Assembly: GCA_030374805.1 (NCBI GenBank)
Contig: JARGSG010000079.1
Location: 62,001-126,000 of the forward strand
Length of the DNA stretch: 64,000 nt
Reading direction: 5' to 3'
DNA from: Gracilaria gracilis
Taxonomy: Eukaryota; Rhodophyta; Florideophyceae; Gracilariales; Gracilariaceae
The translations under genes and the position numbers were made by a program. A model generated the notes under the pieces. That model did not search any database and was not told the origin of the DNA. It saw only the letters and a program-made list of their open reading frames with translations. Below are positions 1-10,489 of this stretch, piece after piece. The number at the start of each line of letters is the position of its first letter. Within the stretch, counting starts at the first letter, position 1.

Positions 1-2
1 CT

Positions 3-1231
3 ATGGTTGAGAGATTCGCCAACGATATCCGTCTCCACAATGTTGCCCCAAAAACATTGGCGGATATCATTCGTAGTTATGACCTAACTGACCCAGACGC
101 CCGAGGTCAGGATTTTTTGAATATTTTTAAAACAGAATATCCCCCCGATCTTCTGTTTTATTTCAACATTTCTACAAACTTCGCCCTCATACGTCTACTT
201 CTCAACTTCCTCCGAGACCGAAATGTGGAAATTCGAACCCATGAACCCAACTATCTTCTGTTTAACTTGGCCGTGACAATTTTTGACACGGAAAGTGAAC
301 TTGAAGAATGCTTCAGCAGGATCACCCTACTTCGGTAAGCATTGGACAGTGACTCCCACACTGAGTTTCACACACGTCCACAGATACACTCCCTAGAATC
401 GCGAACCCCAGCCGTGGGGGAAGCAACACCGAGTCTGAACAAGGTTCGAATCAACCAGGAGCAAAACATAACTAGGACATTCGAACGGAAGTACGCCACC
501 CGAGGAATTTCAACCAGATTCAAGGACGACTCCAACAAGTTTTCAGGAGACCTCAGTCAATGTTGGCAGGAATACGTAGACGAATTCACCGCCACGGCCA
601 AGGAATACGAAATTCCGGAGATCTACTGGTTGAAGTTCATGCGACACTTCCTGACGGGAAAGGCGAAACGTTACTTTCTGACACACGTTCTCACAAACAC
701 CGAAACGTTCGCCGAAGCATGTGCAAAAGTGAGGACAATCTACGATTCCGTCAGTCGTCAAAAACGTGCCGAAAACGTCGTTAGTAACCTTCGCATAGAC
801 CAATTCCTGTCGGAATCCACTACCGTCCCCGAGACCCCTACTCTTCTGGACGAAAAAATCTCCACCCTCACCCCCACAATGCCCTACCTACAACCGCTCT
901 GATGAACACAAGATCACATACCTCCGAAAGGCTGTGGTATGACATCGACTTGTCCGAGATGCCGCACATCGCCTTGATACGGACAGCCTTCCGTACCAGG
1001 AATTTCTCACCCAACTGGACTCTTGCGCTCAACTCCAAGTCGAAGAAAAAGAACAAAACCCTTCAAAGAGGTCCTCGAAACCCGGTTTCCTACCGAAACC
1101 CAAAGATACCTTCTTCACTCGATACGGACGACCAGGTCAGTCGTCATCTTCTAGGGCCCAAACCGAATCGTAAATTACCTGCTTCAACTGCGGAGAACCT
1201 AACCACCCACGCAATCTTGCGAATATCCTAG
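3..1231 (+). pseudogene. Gag of copia element 1 (broken)
   Basis: One frame runs from base 3 to 902 with a single TAA at 336-338, and the product continues in another frame to about 1231. Residues from about 560-790 bp (FSGDLSQCWQEYV, GKAKRYF) have the look of a helical capsid domain. Around 1180-1215 another frame reads CFNCGEPNHP, a CCHC zinc-knuckle start whose final cysteine is missing. Gag would form the cytoplasmic particle that packages element RNA. At least one frameshift and several stops make it a pseudogene. Assignment rests on position before the protease plus the knuckle. Confidence 0.7.
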
Positions 1232-1594
1232 CTCGTTGAGTCCAATATTACGAAAAGAACCGCTTCGGACATAACCAAAACAAGGCCCTAAAGCAAGTTC
1301 TATTCGAACTCTGCGAACAGTTGGACCAATCCTCAGATTCGGAGCCAGAAAACGCAAGTACGTTTTTCCACACTACTTTACAGGACCGAGGCGACCAAAC
1401 CCCAAAGGAAGCTACGAAATCCGACAATAACGCACCGGAGGAAGTCGTAAACCACTTCTTCGAGTCGCTTAACCTTTACGCGACGGATAACCTTTCGGAT
1501 TTCTAGACGGAAACTCTGTTGATTCCCCAATAGAGTTCCGACCCCAGTCCCCAAAATAGCACGTAAGATAGGTGGTAAACGTAGTAGTAGAAAC

Positions 1595-1960
1595 ATGTAC
1601 AAAAAGCCAGCGATAGAAACTCTTGCTTGCGATGTTTCAACCATCGCGGACAAGGCCCCCACGAAGCATTTCAATGGCGCATGTTTGGACACCGGGGCCC
1701 AACGAAGCATCATCGAACTACAGCAGGCCCACGCCTACTGCAAGTCAGTCGACATCCGCTTCAAGCTCCGAAAGTCATGCCTGAGATATCGTCTCGGTAA
1801 CACAATCTTCACGCCGATTGGTAACATTCCAGTCCGAATACACGTCCCCAACGGACGTATCTTGAAGCTCTCCGTCGACGTCATCGACGCCAACATTCCC
1901 CTTCTTCTTGGTCTCAACTTCATGGACCAACGAGAGAATCTATGTCAACAATGTAATTAA
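1595..1960 (+). pseudogene. Retroviral-type aspartic protease of copia element 1
   Basis: The 121-residue open segment carries CLDTGAQRSII near residues 30-41, which contains the D-T-G catalytic triad. About 70 residues later it has LLLGLNFMD, the hydrophobic-hydrophobic-Gly flap-side motif typical of retropepsins. The enzyme would act as a homodimer to cut Gag-Pol. It overlaps the integrase frame by about 50 bases in a different frame, consistent with a frameshifting indel during decay. The domain itself looks intact; flanking domains are not. Confidence 0.8.
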
Positions 1961-3050
1961 CCAACTGGTTTGCACCAGAGGCTGGAACATGCCAATCACA
2001 CGCCAGTTTGGTCACCTCTACCTCGATTGGAACGAATTCATTGACATCAGTTTCAAGAAAGCTGAAATCCGGGAATCACATCTTCATTTTTACCACCCCT
2101 CAACCGGAAAGCTCTTCAATCTCATCAAAAAGGCTCAACCCGAAGACGCCAACAAGGGCATAAGAGAGCTACTAGAAGCCCCCAACAAAGCTTGCAAAAC
2201 TTGTCAGCGTTTCACCCCGAAACCCCAAAGCTTCCAAGTATCATTTCCCCACGGCGTCGTGTTCAACCGAGAGTTATCTCTAGATCTAATGTTCATTAAT
2301 CAAAGAGCCATACTCCATGTCGTCGATCTTCAAACTCACTTCAGCGCCGCCGTTTTTGTCAATGGCCAATCCCTCGATTCTGTCTGGAACGCATTCCTTG
2401 AATGCTGGACAACAATTTACACCGGTTTTTCTGACTCCATTCGCTGCGACCAGGGCTCCATCTTCACCTCCCCACGTGGGCAGACTCTTATGGAAGAAAA
2501 CGATGTCAAATTCTCCATCCCCGGGCTCGAAAGCCACAACTCACTTGGTTCCGGAGAGAGATACCACGACCCCCTTCGCAGAATCTACACTAAGATTCGA
2601 CACGAACGTCCTAACTTAGACTTCAGACTGGCACTCAACCTTGCCGTCAAAGCTATGAACGACACCATGAACCCAGAAGGCCTCGTACCTTCGCTACTGG
2701 TGTTCGGAGTACTTCCCCACTCCCTGGCGTCGCATCTAAGCTGCCAGACCAGCATGCACGCATGGAAGCGTTGACGCTAGCTCGCCACGAAATGGAGACT
2801 ATCTCTAAAGAACTTAGACTCCGTACCGCATTGAACCGTAGAATCCCCGCGGTCACCAAAATCGATTTTACAGTCGGTCAGAAAGTCCTTGTGTATCGTC
2901 AAGACGGTACACCTCCTTAGACCGGACCGTACAAGATCACAAAGATTGACAACAAACAAATCTTCATCGATCGCAACGGCTCCGAAGTCCAACACAACGT
3001 CACTCAGGTCAAACCCTACATTGACGACAACAGTTCTAAAACAGAGATAC
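1908..3050 (+). pseudogene. Integrase of copia element 1
   Basis: The open segment to 2774 holds a damaged zinc-binding region (CKTCQRF at about residue 95) and the catalytic core. The D-D-E residues can be seen as SLDLMFIN, RCDQGSIF and SGERYHDPLRRI. A further piece in the next ~280 bases reads VGQKVLVYRQDG, then a TAG, then TGPYKITKID, resembling the C-terminal DNA-binding module with a GPY/F-like motif. The TAG sits where related polyproteins often have tryptophan, so a G-to-A change is likely. The protein would insert element cDNA into the genome; this copy is broken by the frame change at about 2775. Confidence 0.8.
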
Positions 3051-3169
3051 AATCCCCTTCCTATATCGACATACTCCAATCGTTTTCCTCCGATTTTAGC
3101 TCTCCAGAAGAACTTCCAACCCACATTACGGAAATTCTCAAACCCGGCGATCCCCGCGAGCATCTTCAA

Positions 3170-4644
3170 CAGTTTGACGCGGCAGGAAAGAAAGAGATCG
3201 AGGGTTTGCACAAAAGAGAAATTTGGAAAACGGTCAAGATTGAAGACATCCCACCGAACGCCAATATACTCGGAGGACGTTTTGCTCTTAGTATAAAGAA
3301 CAAACAGACACTTGAGAAGCTTTACAAAGCTCGATTCATCTCCCAAGGACATCGGGATGAGGACAAAAACATCCTTATTCATAATTCGACAACTATTAAA
3401 AAATGTTCAATTAGAACTATTCTCAATTTATCCGCCATTTTCGGTTTTAGAATCTGGAGCCATGACGTAAGCCAGGCATAATTACAGAGCAACGAGAAAC
3501 TAGAGAGAGAAGTATATTTAAAACCATCAGCAGACTTCAAAATCTCCTCAAAAATTGCTTTAAAGCTGCTGAAACCTCTCTACGGCCTCCCGGACTCCGG
3601 AGACTATTGGAATAGAACTATTTTGGAACACCTAAAAGATGAACTGGAAATGGCACAGGCTAAATCCAATATCTCACTTTTCCACAGAAACTTCGACAAG
3701 AAACTTGGCGGAATGATTGGAACCTACGTCGATGATTCACTCCTATCTGGAAAATAGCAATTTCTCGAACTTACAAACAAATCACTCAAAAGTTTCGAGT
3801 CCAGCGCCAGAGAATTTGATAACTTCAAGTTCTCCGGAATAAACATCAAAACGGAACCAAATGGGTGCACCACAGGTCAAAAGAAATATGTGGATAAATA
3901 ATAAACACTGCCAGAGGATAGTTTTGCATCATTTAGATCGCTTAGAGCCAAATTAGCTTGGATTTGTAACTCACTCCCATACATTCGCTTGATTGTGAAC
4001 AAACTCTCGGAAGCAACCGAAGAAATGTTTTAGAAGACCCCTAAGGACTACGGAAAGCTAATTAACAAGTTGGTTTCTTATCTCAAAAGCACGCGCAACA
4101 AAAAACTGTCTTTCAGGAAACTTGACTTCGACAGTCTTTGCCTCAGGGTCTACGCTGACTCATCATTTGCGAATAATGGAGACCTTACTTCACAGCTCAG
4201 ATACATAGTGCTTCTCGCTGATAAGCACGGTAACTGCAACGTTCTTCATTATGCAAGTCATAAGAGCAGAAGAGTTGTCAGAAGCGTATTGGGAGGGAGG
4301 TTTATGACTTCGCAGACGCATTTGATTTTGCCTTCACTTTGAAAAGGGATATAGAGGAAATGATTGGTAAGAAATTGCCGTTGCGTATGTCCACCGACTC
4401 GAAAAGTTTGTTTGACGTTATAACCAAGTCTTCCACTACCGCAGAACGAAGATTGATGATAGACATTGCCGCTGTTCGAGAGGGCTACGAATCAAATTGC
4501 ATTTGTGACGTCGGTTTTTTGCGCTCAGAATATAATCCCGCGAACGTTTTTACAAAACTCACGGGAAATCATGTTTTGGATACGGTAATGCAAGATAACG
4601 AAGTTGTACATCCTACGAAACAATGGGTAGTTAGAAATCTATAG
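3170..4644 (+). pseudogene. Reverse transcriptase and RNase H of copia element 1
   Basis: The copia-type reverse transcriptase starts near 3180 (EIEGLHKREIW, KARFISQGH, WSHDVSQA) and includes the polymerase signature YVDDSLLSG at about 3729-3755. In-frame stops occur at 3479 (TAA), about 3756 (TAG), about 3899-3904 (two TAA) and about 4032 (TAG). RNase H follows with LRVYADSSFAN near 4145, then a frameshift, then STDSKSLFDVI near 4400 and the terminal EYNPANVFTKL near 4530. These polymerize and degrade the RNA of the cDNA hybrid. The number of stops shows an old insertion. Confidence 0.88.
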
Positions 4645-4666
4645 TACGCATCGTCTCTTACGACTT

Positions 4667-4681
4667 TAGAAAGAGATCGAG
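4667..4681 (+). promoter_or_regulatory. Polypurine tract of copia element 1
   Basis: A purine-rich run (AGAAAGAGATCGAG) lies immediately before the TGTTGTAACA that opens the candidate LTR. In LTR retrotransposons this tract resists RNase H and primes plus-strand DNA. The call depends on its position between pol and LTR. Confidence 0.55.
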
Positions 4682-5052
4682 TGTTGTAACAAGTGCAAAA
4701 TTATCAACCTCCACGTCGGGAGGCTGATAATTAAATGCAGTTGTGTGGCCACGCAACTGTCGGACTGACAGTTGCTTGGCCTTCTAGAAAGTAGAGTGCA
4801 TTACGCGTTTCCCATTCAGGAAACGCGCAATGCCTATAAAAGTGGGGTGAACCGAGAAGTTCGGCTCCTCATCGGTTCATCATCCTCATCATTTAAACAC
4901 TTTTCTACATTCTTCCTCGCGCGCTCCCTTCCTCGCGCGCTCTAACCTTTCTATTTCTACCAATATAGTGTCCGTTTCACGTGTGTGTGGCGAATCTGCC
5001 AGCTCATTCGTAATCCACGTGTTTTTTCCACTACAGTGGTTGTTACTATTCA
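4682..5052 (+). repeat. Candidate 3' LTR of copia element 1
   Basis: The segment opens TGTTGTAACA after the polypurine tract and may end at TGTTACTATTCA, giving TG...CA ends with imperfect terminal inversion. It contains a TATA-like CTATAAAAG near 4833-4841 and a CT-rich downstream stretch with a repeated CCTCGCGCGCTC. Without the 5' LTR in the window the right boundary cannot be confirmed. Confidence 0.5.
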
Positions 5053-5442
5053 TATACTTCTAATAGGAGCAAACGACTAACTTGTCGAAATGAGACTAAG
5101 TAGTCAGAAACCCCTTTTTGAGGACGTTGCACCACATGTAATGCAGCTAATCGTCACTTTCTAGGTGCAAAACCTATCGGTTTTAACTCCCCTACAGCAC
5201 ATGCCACACGACCAACACGCCAAAAGGAGCAGTTTGGCGTTTTACTTCTCTGTACATGCAAAACAACAACTTGGAAATTACAAAGATATCTACGTCTAGG
5301 GTTTCCTGTTTTCCAGGTGATATTCTTGAGATAGATGAGTCGTTGCTGGTTGGAGATGCTAGCAAACGAAAACCAGCAGCTCAACTCACGAGCTTCTAAG
5401 TTCTAAACGAGACCCAAGAAGCAGTGGAACCTGCGCATAACA
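5053..5442. other. Unassigned spacer
   Basis: This stretch separates the copia 3' LTR from dispersed repeat copy A. I see no open frame with family resemblance, no clear repeat and no RNA gene. Confidence 0.4.
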
Positions 5443-5644
5443 AAGCGGAGCACCCAGACGAGAAAAACACACAAAGACGTTCGGTATCTTTCTCTCAGGT
5501 ATGATAGCTGAGCAAACAGAGTCTCTCGCCGGATTGATGCGTTAGCCGGGTGTAAGACCGGGACCCCCCGTCTGGACGAGCGAAGCGAGGGTGACCAGAA
5601 GCCAAAAAGGCGGGACTGGGGAGGTGCACCATGGAGTTGATCGA

Positions 5645-5652
5645 TGACGTCA
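5645..5652. promoter_or_regulatory. CRE-like palindrome in repeat copy A
   Basis: TGACGTCA, the consensus palindrome bound by CREB/ATF-type bZIP factors, sits at the same place in copy B (11315-11322) inside a conserved GATCGATGACGTCA context. A promoter role inside an LTR-like repeat is an inference. Confidence 0.35.
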
Positions 5653-5883
5653 CCCAAAGTGGATGGTCCTCACAAGATTGGTACCGTGGGCCACACGATG
5701 CGAGACCAGGTACAAAAAAGGGGGCAAGGACAAACGAGCAACATCGGTAGTCGGGGTGTGGAGCACCTCTTATACAGCGACAAAAACAGTACAGAAACAC
5801 TGGTAACACACGCACTATTGGTGGCGGGTCGTGCTGTTGTCTTCACGAGGTGGATTAGTTAACCTACTTAAGGAGCCGACTCT

Positions 5884-6855
5884 GTGTTACAAAGCCAAGG
5901 GGTGTAAATAGCCAATAACTCGGTACTAGGGAGCGCTCGTTGGTGTAGTACAGCGACAGCTACGGCCGTGTACTATGCCTGAATTAGGAAGTAGTGTGCG
6001 CAGTATCCAAGCGGGGACGGAGGAGCGTGCAGACGGACGCTAAAAACGGGGCACGAGATAGGCGTGCAGCACCGGTAGTGACGGTAGAACGGCCCTTAGG
6101 GAACCTAGACGATGAAGATTCGCCTAGGGGGTACTTGCAGTTTACCACTGTGAGCTCTGCCCCACGTGAGGTGCTGAAGTACATCTCCGAGGGCAATGGC
6201 CACGTGTCGAAAAGAATAAACAATCTACCTATCAAGGGGTTCTGTAGGTGGTGGCCGACAACTGTCACCACCTTACACGTGGGGATCCCTGAGGTGCACC
6301 CATGTGCACAATAACTATCTAACTATCTTAATATGCGCCCATTGGGACAGTGCATTCAATTGCATTACATTTGGGCTCAATCTAGAAGGGTAAAGAGGGA
6401 GAGAATCCTGTAAGGTGTGGAAGCACCAGCCACTGGTAAACGCAATGCGCTTGGTCTTCTGAGTGCACCCGAGTTGGTAGAATGCGGGCTGCAGCGCCAA
6501 AGAAGCGGTATATCTTCTGAGATACGACACTTCCTTGTGAGGTTCACTGTGGAAGCAAAACAGGTGTATTGTAGCTTCGTAAATGTTTGAGTTTTACGAT
6601 GAAGGAGACGGAGCTCCCACTCAGGAGATATACCGAGTAGGGCGACCAGCATGACGTGGTCGGAGTGCGTCGTGTGCTGCCAGGAGGCGCACTCGAGGTG
6701 CATTGCCTCTGGCGCCCCCGTATATCAATCATTAAAATTAAAACTCTTCTACGTAATTACTAAACTACTCAACCAACGCCAGTTGCTCTTACAGTGCCGC
6801 CCGTAGCTGTAACGTACGCCAGCTCATACCATTTGGGTCAGCCGGCTATACTACA
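5884..6855. mobile_element. 972-bp insertion in repeat copy A, 6-bp target duplication
   Basis: Repeat copy B gives the empty site. In copy A the hexamer GACTCT occurs at 5878-5883 and again at 6856-6861, with 972 extra bases between. The insert opens GTGTTACAAAGCC and closes CTATACTACA, so a TG...CA structure offset by one base is possible and a solo LTR is plausible. Subterminal segments share ACAGCTACGG in inverted orientation (near 5957 and 6800). The open frames inside resemble nothing I know. No second copy is visible in the window. Confidence 0.65.
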
Positions 6856-7031
6856 GACTCTCCGCAAGGAGGATATCGTGCACCAGGGGTTCCTGAGTCA
6901 GATCCGAACACTAGCTTTTTCGAGTTAACTTGACCGGGAGTTCCCGAGCTCATACACCTAAGTAGTGGTGGTCAACCATCTTGCAGAGTAATGTAATAAC
7001 TAAATAAATAGATCAATAGAAATAATCTAAT

Positions 7032-7465
7032 CCCTAGGAAAAAACTTTTTATAAATGGCGCACTACGTTTTGTAAAAAGTAACAAATGGCGTAGAAAACT
7101 TTTGTTTTTATTGAAGAGATGGCGTATAAATTCCATGCTTTACGCCATTTCACCGCCATTTATAGCATGATCTAGAAAAGGATTTACGCCATTTTTGACA
7201 CTTTCTATAAATGGCGTACAAATATAGAACAAAACTTAATACCTCGAATACGAGTGCTGAAAACTTATTCATTGTTTGTACGCCATTTATGAAAAGTGCC
7301 AAAAATGGCGTAAATCTTTTTCTAGATCATGCTATAAATGGCGGTGAAATGGCGTAAAGCATGGAATTTATACGCCATCTCTTCAATAAAAACAAAAATT
7401 TTCTACGCCATTTGTTACTTTTTGCAAAACGTAGTGCGCCATTTATAAAAGTTTTTTTCCTAGGG
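7032..7465. mobile_element. Foldback MITE family, copy 1
   Basis: A 434-bp near-perfect palindrome bounded by CCCTAGG and CCTAGGG, flanked by AAT at 7029-7031 and 7466-7468. Repeat copy B lacks it, so the 3-bp target duplication is directly visible. Each ~205-bp arm holds seven copies of ATGGCG in alternating orientation (14 in all), so hairpins nest inside the main hairpin. The unique centre (near 7235-7265) contains CCTCGAATACGAG. There is no coding capacity. Termini plus a 3-bp duplication fit a non-autonomous DNA transposon of CACTA or PIF/Harbinger type; I cannot choose. Confidence 0.9.
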
Positions 7466-7689
7466 AATGTAACTCCAAGAAGGGCGTGCTACCAATTTAC
7501 ACGTATATTATCCTACTCACTGCCACTGCACTCATAACCATTACTAATTGGGGTCCCTCCACCATGAATTATGGGTTGAAAAACTGGTCACAATTCCCTT
7601 CTCCGAGGTGTAGCTCAATCATGCTTTATATGACTCGCATCCGCAGAGAACTCCGCTAAAACGCGTTGTCTTTTACTAAGTCTGCAGGG

Positions 7690-8731
7690 AAGGGAGCCGT
7701 AGGCAACCGAGCGATGAACAGCGTGCTCAGAGACGAATGATTGTTTGCTTTCGTTTCCATCAACTCTATCCAGCTTCTCCATATATTTCTCTCAGGTTTG
7801 AGGGCACATCCAAGTTTTTCAAACTGCCAATTTGCTACCATTATGACTGTATAGTACGCCATGGGAAACAAGTCTTTCTCAAAGGGCCAACGTCCTAAAA
7901 AAAGCCTATAACGGTTGTTAATGAACCCTATCCCCCTCTCGTTAACCATTCTTTGTTCGCGTATGTCTCGGTTATTTCACTTCGATACAGCTAGGACGTT
8001 CTTTCTGTTCTCTTATACGGCACCACTAGCTGTCCGTCGCTGGAAAACTACATTTCTGCCATTTCATGGTGCCCATCTGGAAGGTATTGCTCTTAGTTAC
8101 TGTATACAGCTGAACCTATATAAAGCGACAGATCTGAATCTGCTCCACAATCTGTAATTTCTACAGGAATGTAACGTCCAAAGACGTCACAGAATACCAG
8201 CAAAGAGAAACGATGAGCTTGCTTATAAATCATAGGTTCTTTATTGCCCTTCATTGCTCTTTGGTCTCCATCCTTTACTTTTGTTACCATCTACGAAGAA
8301 AACACAACGAGGAAACCCAATCACCAGTCTTTTCATACTCGTCCTGTCTACCACCGATGGCCGTTCTGCCAGTTTTGAAGTTAATGCCTCCAGACTTTTA
8401 GCAGAGCAAAGAAGGTATGCCGAAAAGAGTTATAAATACTTCCCGTAGAGCACCCGTACATCATAGTCATATGTTCAACGCCTTTTCCTCCTTTACTGGA
8501 TCCCCCAGAAACATCAAACAACAAGAAAAGGACTTTCTTTGTGGTGAATTTCCGCTTGAATGGTTCCGCAACTGCTTCATTCGAGAATTTTTCTCTGATG
8601 TTGATTGGTTTGGCGAGTTCGGATACTAGTATATCGTGCAAAACATCGAAATCAGACGGCGTAAGGTGGGTAATTTTCTGAAACAGTAATATATCGGCAT
8701 ATTCGTATCGAACGCGAGTATAGAAATTCAA
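7690..8731 (-). pseudogene. PIF/Harbinger-type transposase relic
   Basis: Reading leftward from 8731, one frame shows ITHLTPSDFDVLHDIL and a helix-turn-helix-like region (GCSTGSIYNSFRHTF near 8420). A second frame near 8320-8285 reads GFPRCVFFVDGNKS, the first catalytic Asp context of DDE_Tnp_4 proteins. A third near 8200-8130 reads LLVFCDVFGRY and CGADSDLSLY, the second Asp context. The C-terminal piece near 7945-7850 (NERGIGFINNRYRLFLGRW) lacks the expected third acidic residue. The protein would cut and paste a Harbinger transposon. Frameshifts make this copy dead. Its 3' end abuts repeat copy A. Confidence 0.78.
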
Positions 8732-10480
8732 AGCTTACCTACGAACATATGTAGCTTTTCTGTTGCAAATGGTATTTCTTCGACCTGGACGTAAGGGTTC
8801 TGGCTCTTCGTTGCTGGTTGTGATGCACCGCACTCAGAAAGAGGTTTTTGAATACTTATTCATATTCCGACAAGTTGGTCGATTGCTTCTAATAGGAATA
8901 TATGAATAGTAAATACAGTAAAAAGGGCACGTTGATTACGGATAAGCCGGGAGGTTGGCTATATATACGTGGAAAGGGCACCAGAACGCGTGGGCAATTA
9001 CCGCTGTACGTGGGCGTAATTCAGTTACTTTATTAAATTAGTTTTTGGGGCAGGCTCACTACTTAGCTCGGCGGCGAACTCGCCAATGTGCACAGTAAAG
9101 TTCCCCTAACCATGTTTTGCTCTAGAATTCTCCCCCTTCGGCGGTCATTGACTTCACCAAGGAGAGAGACTCCGTAGCATACGGGTAGTCTATCTTCCCT
9201 GCGTCCTCTAAGAAACCCAACTGTGGAAGTGATTTACCGCTGTTTGTAGCATTCGACCTGTATAGGGGTAGCCACGGAGTTTATGGTTGCTCTCGCTCAT
9301 TTTGCCCTTTTCTTTCTCTCTATTTCCCGCTCTCACGGATTTCCTTTCTCTTTTCCCACTCTTGTGGACTCGTGCTTCTTGCGAGGATACACTAACCCAC
9401 ACACGTGGTGCTCCACCGATTCTCTGCTCAACTCTCTACACTCCGTCGTGACGGCTCGGCTTCGGTTTACACCCGTCTTCTTCGTGCCTTGCCAGAGAGG
9501 CTCTTTCTGCTAGATTTTCTCCTAAGGAGGAAGATCTCGGACGTCTTGGTGGTATTTTTCTACCTCTGGCGTTCCACTGCACTAGAGTCGTCGTTTCCTT
9601 CTCCGCGATGACGGTATGCAAGCTCTGCAGAGTTTGCCGTGGCGAGGAGATGTGCGGTACGCTGCTGCATTTCGAAAATCTGTAACATAACAGCAATGGC
9701 GGTTCCGCAGTCATCGTCTGAGTCGTTCATGTTTGAGCTCATGCTATGAAAACGAGGTGAAATGTCTTTCGCACATCACTGGTTGCCATGGATTGGTGAG
9801 AGAGACAGTCCGGGATATAGGCCGACTAGAAATATCAGACTATTTCAAATTAAGGAGTAAGCCAGAATCAGAGGCTTAAACCTAAGCAAGTTTTCTCTTA
9901 ATTAAAAACGCCTAGTACAGCTTTGTCCTAGCTGTTAGTTTTTTATTCAGTTGGTCGAGAATATTTGAAATAGTATTGTCCACCCCGCAACTGCAAACAG
10001 TGCCACTGAATCTATTTGAGTAAGCAAATTTTGAACAAAAGAAACCTGAAATAGTGTGGGTTACACTTGAAACGCCGAACGCCAACGCAAAAACGTCACC
10101 CATGTAGCGCCACTCAACTAAAACTATTTGAGCTATGTTCTCACCCCAACGACGGTGGAAGGAGCCAGGGCTTTGTTCACTGTCTCAGATTATGGGCCCT
10201 TCTAATCGTAGTTCAAGTTTATCGCCTTCGCTCTCCTGTCGCACGCTCCACTACCAAAACCGAACAAACAACGCTACCCAAACAGCATACATCAACAGAC
10301 TTCTACAACGGGCAAGCAAACATGACCTCCGCCTGCAAACATCATCATCAAAAAAGGACCCTACAAGCAATCGTATCAGCTTTGAAAACCTGAAGGCTTT
10401 ACACACTTTCGTACAACAAATTTGCCCTCTGGTATTCTGCGTTGACCATACATGCAACTTTTAATCATGCGCTATTTTTG
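8732..10480. other. Unassigned region between Harbinger relic and copia element 2
   Basis: No gene can be supported. A short minus-strand frame starting at 9742 with an acidic N-terminus (NMNDSDDDCG) could be the N-terminal part of the Harbinger protein, but 800 bases separate it from the recognizable part. AAATAGTGTGGG at 10049-10060 matches a motif repeated near 17.45 kb. Any 5' LTR of copia element 2 should be here but I cannot pair one with the sequence after 15239. Confidence 0.35.
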
Positions 10481-10489
10481 ACGGTTGTA

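Larger units (their letters stand above)
1..5052 (+). mobile_element. Ty1/copia element 1, decayed, 5' end outside window
   Basis: The segment reads gag, aspartic protease, integrase, reverse transcriptase and RNase H in that order, which is the Ty1/copia (Pseudoviridae-type) order because integrase precedes reverse transcriptase. It ends in a purine-rich tract and a candidate 3' LTR. The 5' LTR and the start of gag lie left of base 1. Stop codons (TAA, TAG, TGA) and frame changes interrupt every domain, so the copy cannot be autonomous. Its pol differs clearly from the copies at 10.5-15.2 and 56.4-61.4 kb, so three copia lineages share this window. Confidence 0.9.
5443..7687 (+). repeat. Dispersed LTR-like repeat, copy A (interrupted twice)
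   Basis: Aligned by eye to copy B (11112-11947), copy A matches from about 5443 to 5883, 6856 to 7031 and 7466 to 7687 in the same orientation. The two intervening blocks (5884-6855 and 7032-7465) are absent from copy B and are later insertions. Shared landmarks are CCCAGACG near the left end, a TGACGTCA octamer (5645-5652), AAGGAGCCGACTCT and ATAACTAAATAAATAGA. No protein-coding frame is common to both copies. Length (~840 bp without insertions) and the 5-bp duplication around copy B suggest a solo LTR, but no LTR partner is seen. Confidence 0.75.

Noticed and set aside
470-495. tRNA T-arm-like GGTTCGAATC
   Set aside because: No acceptor stem or anticodon arm nearby; it lies in gag coding sequence. 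A similar AGTTCGAATC near 25497 is inside the Cys-rich gene.
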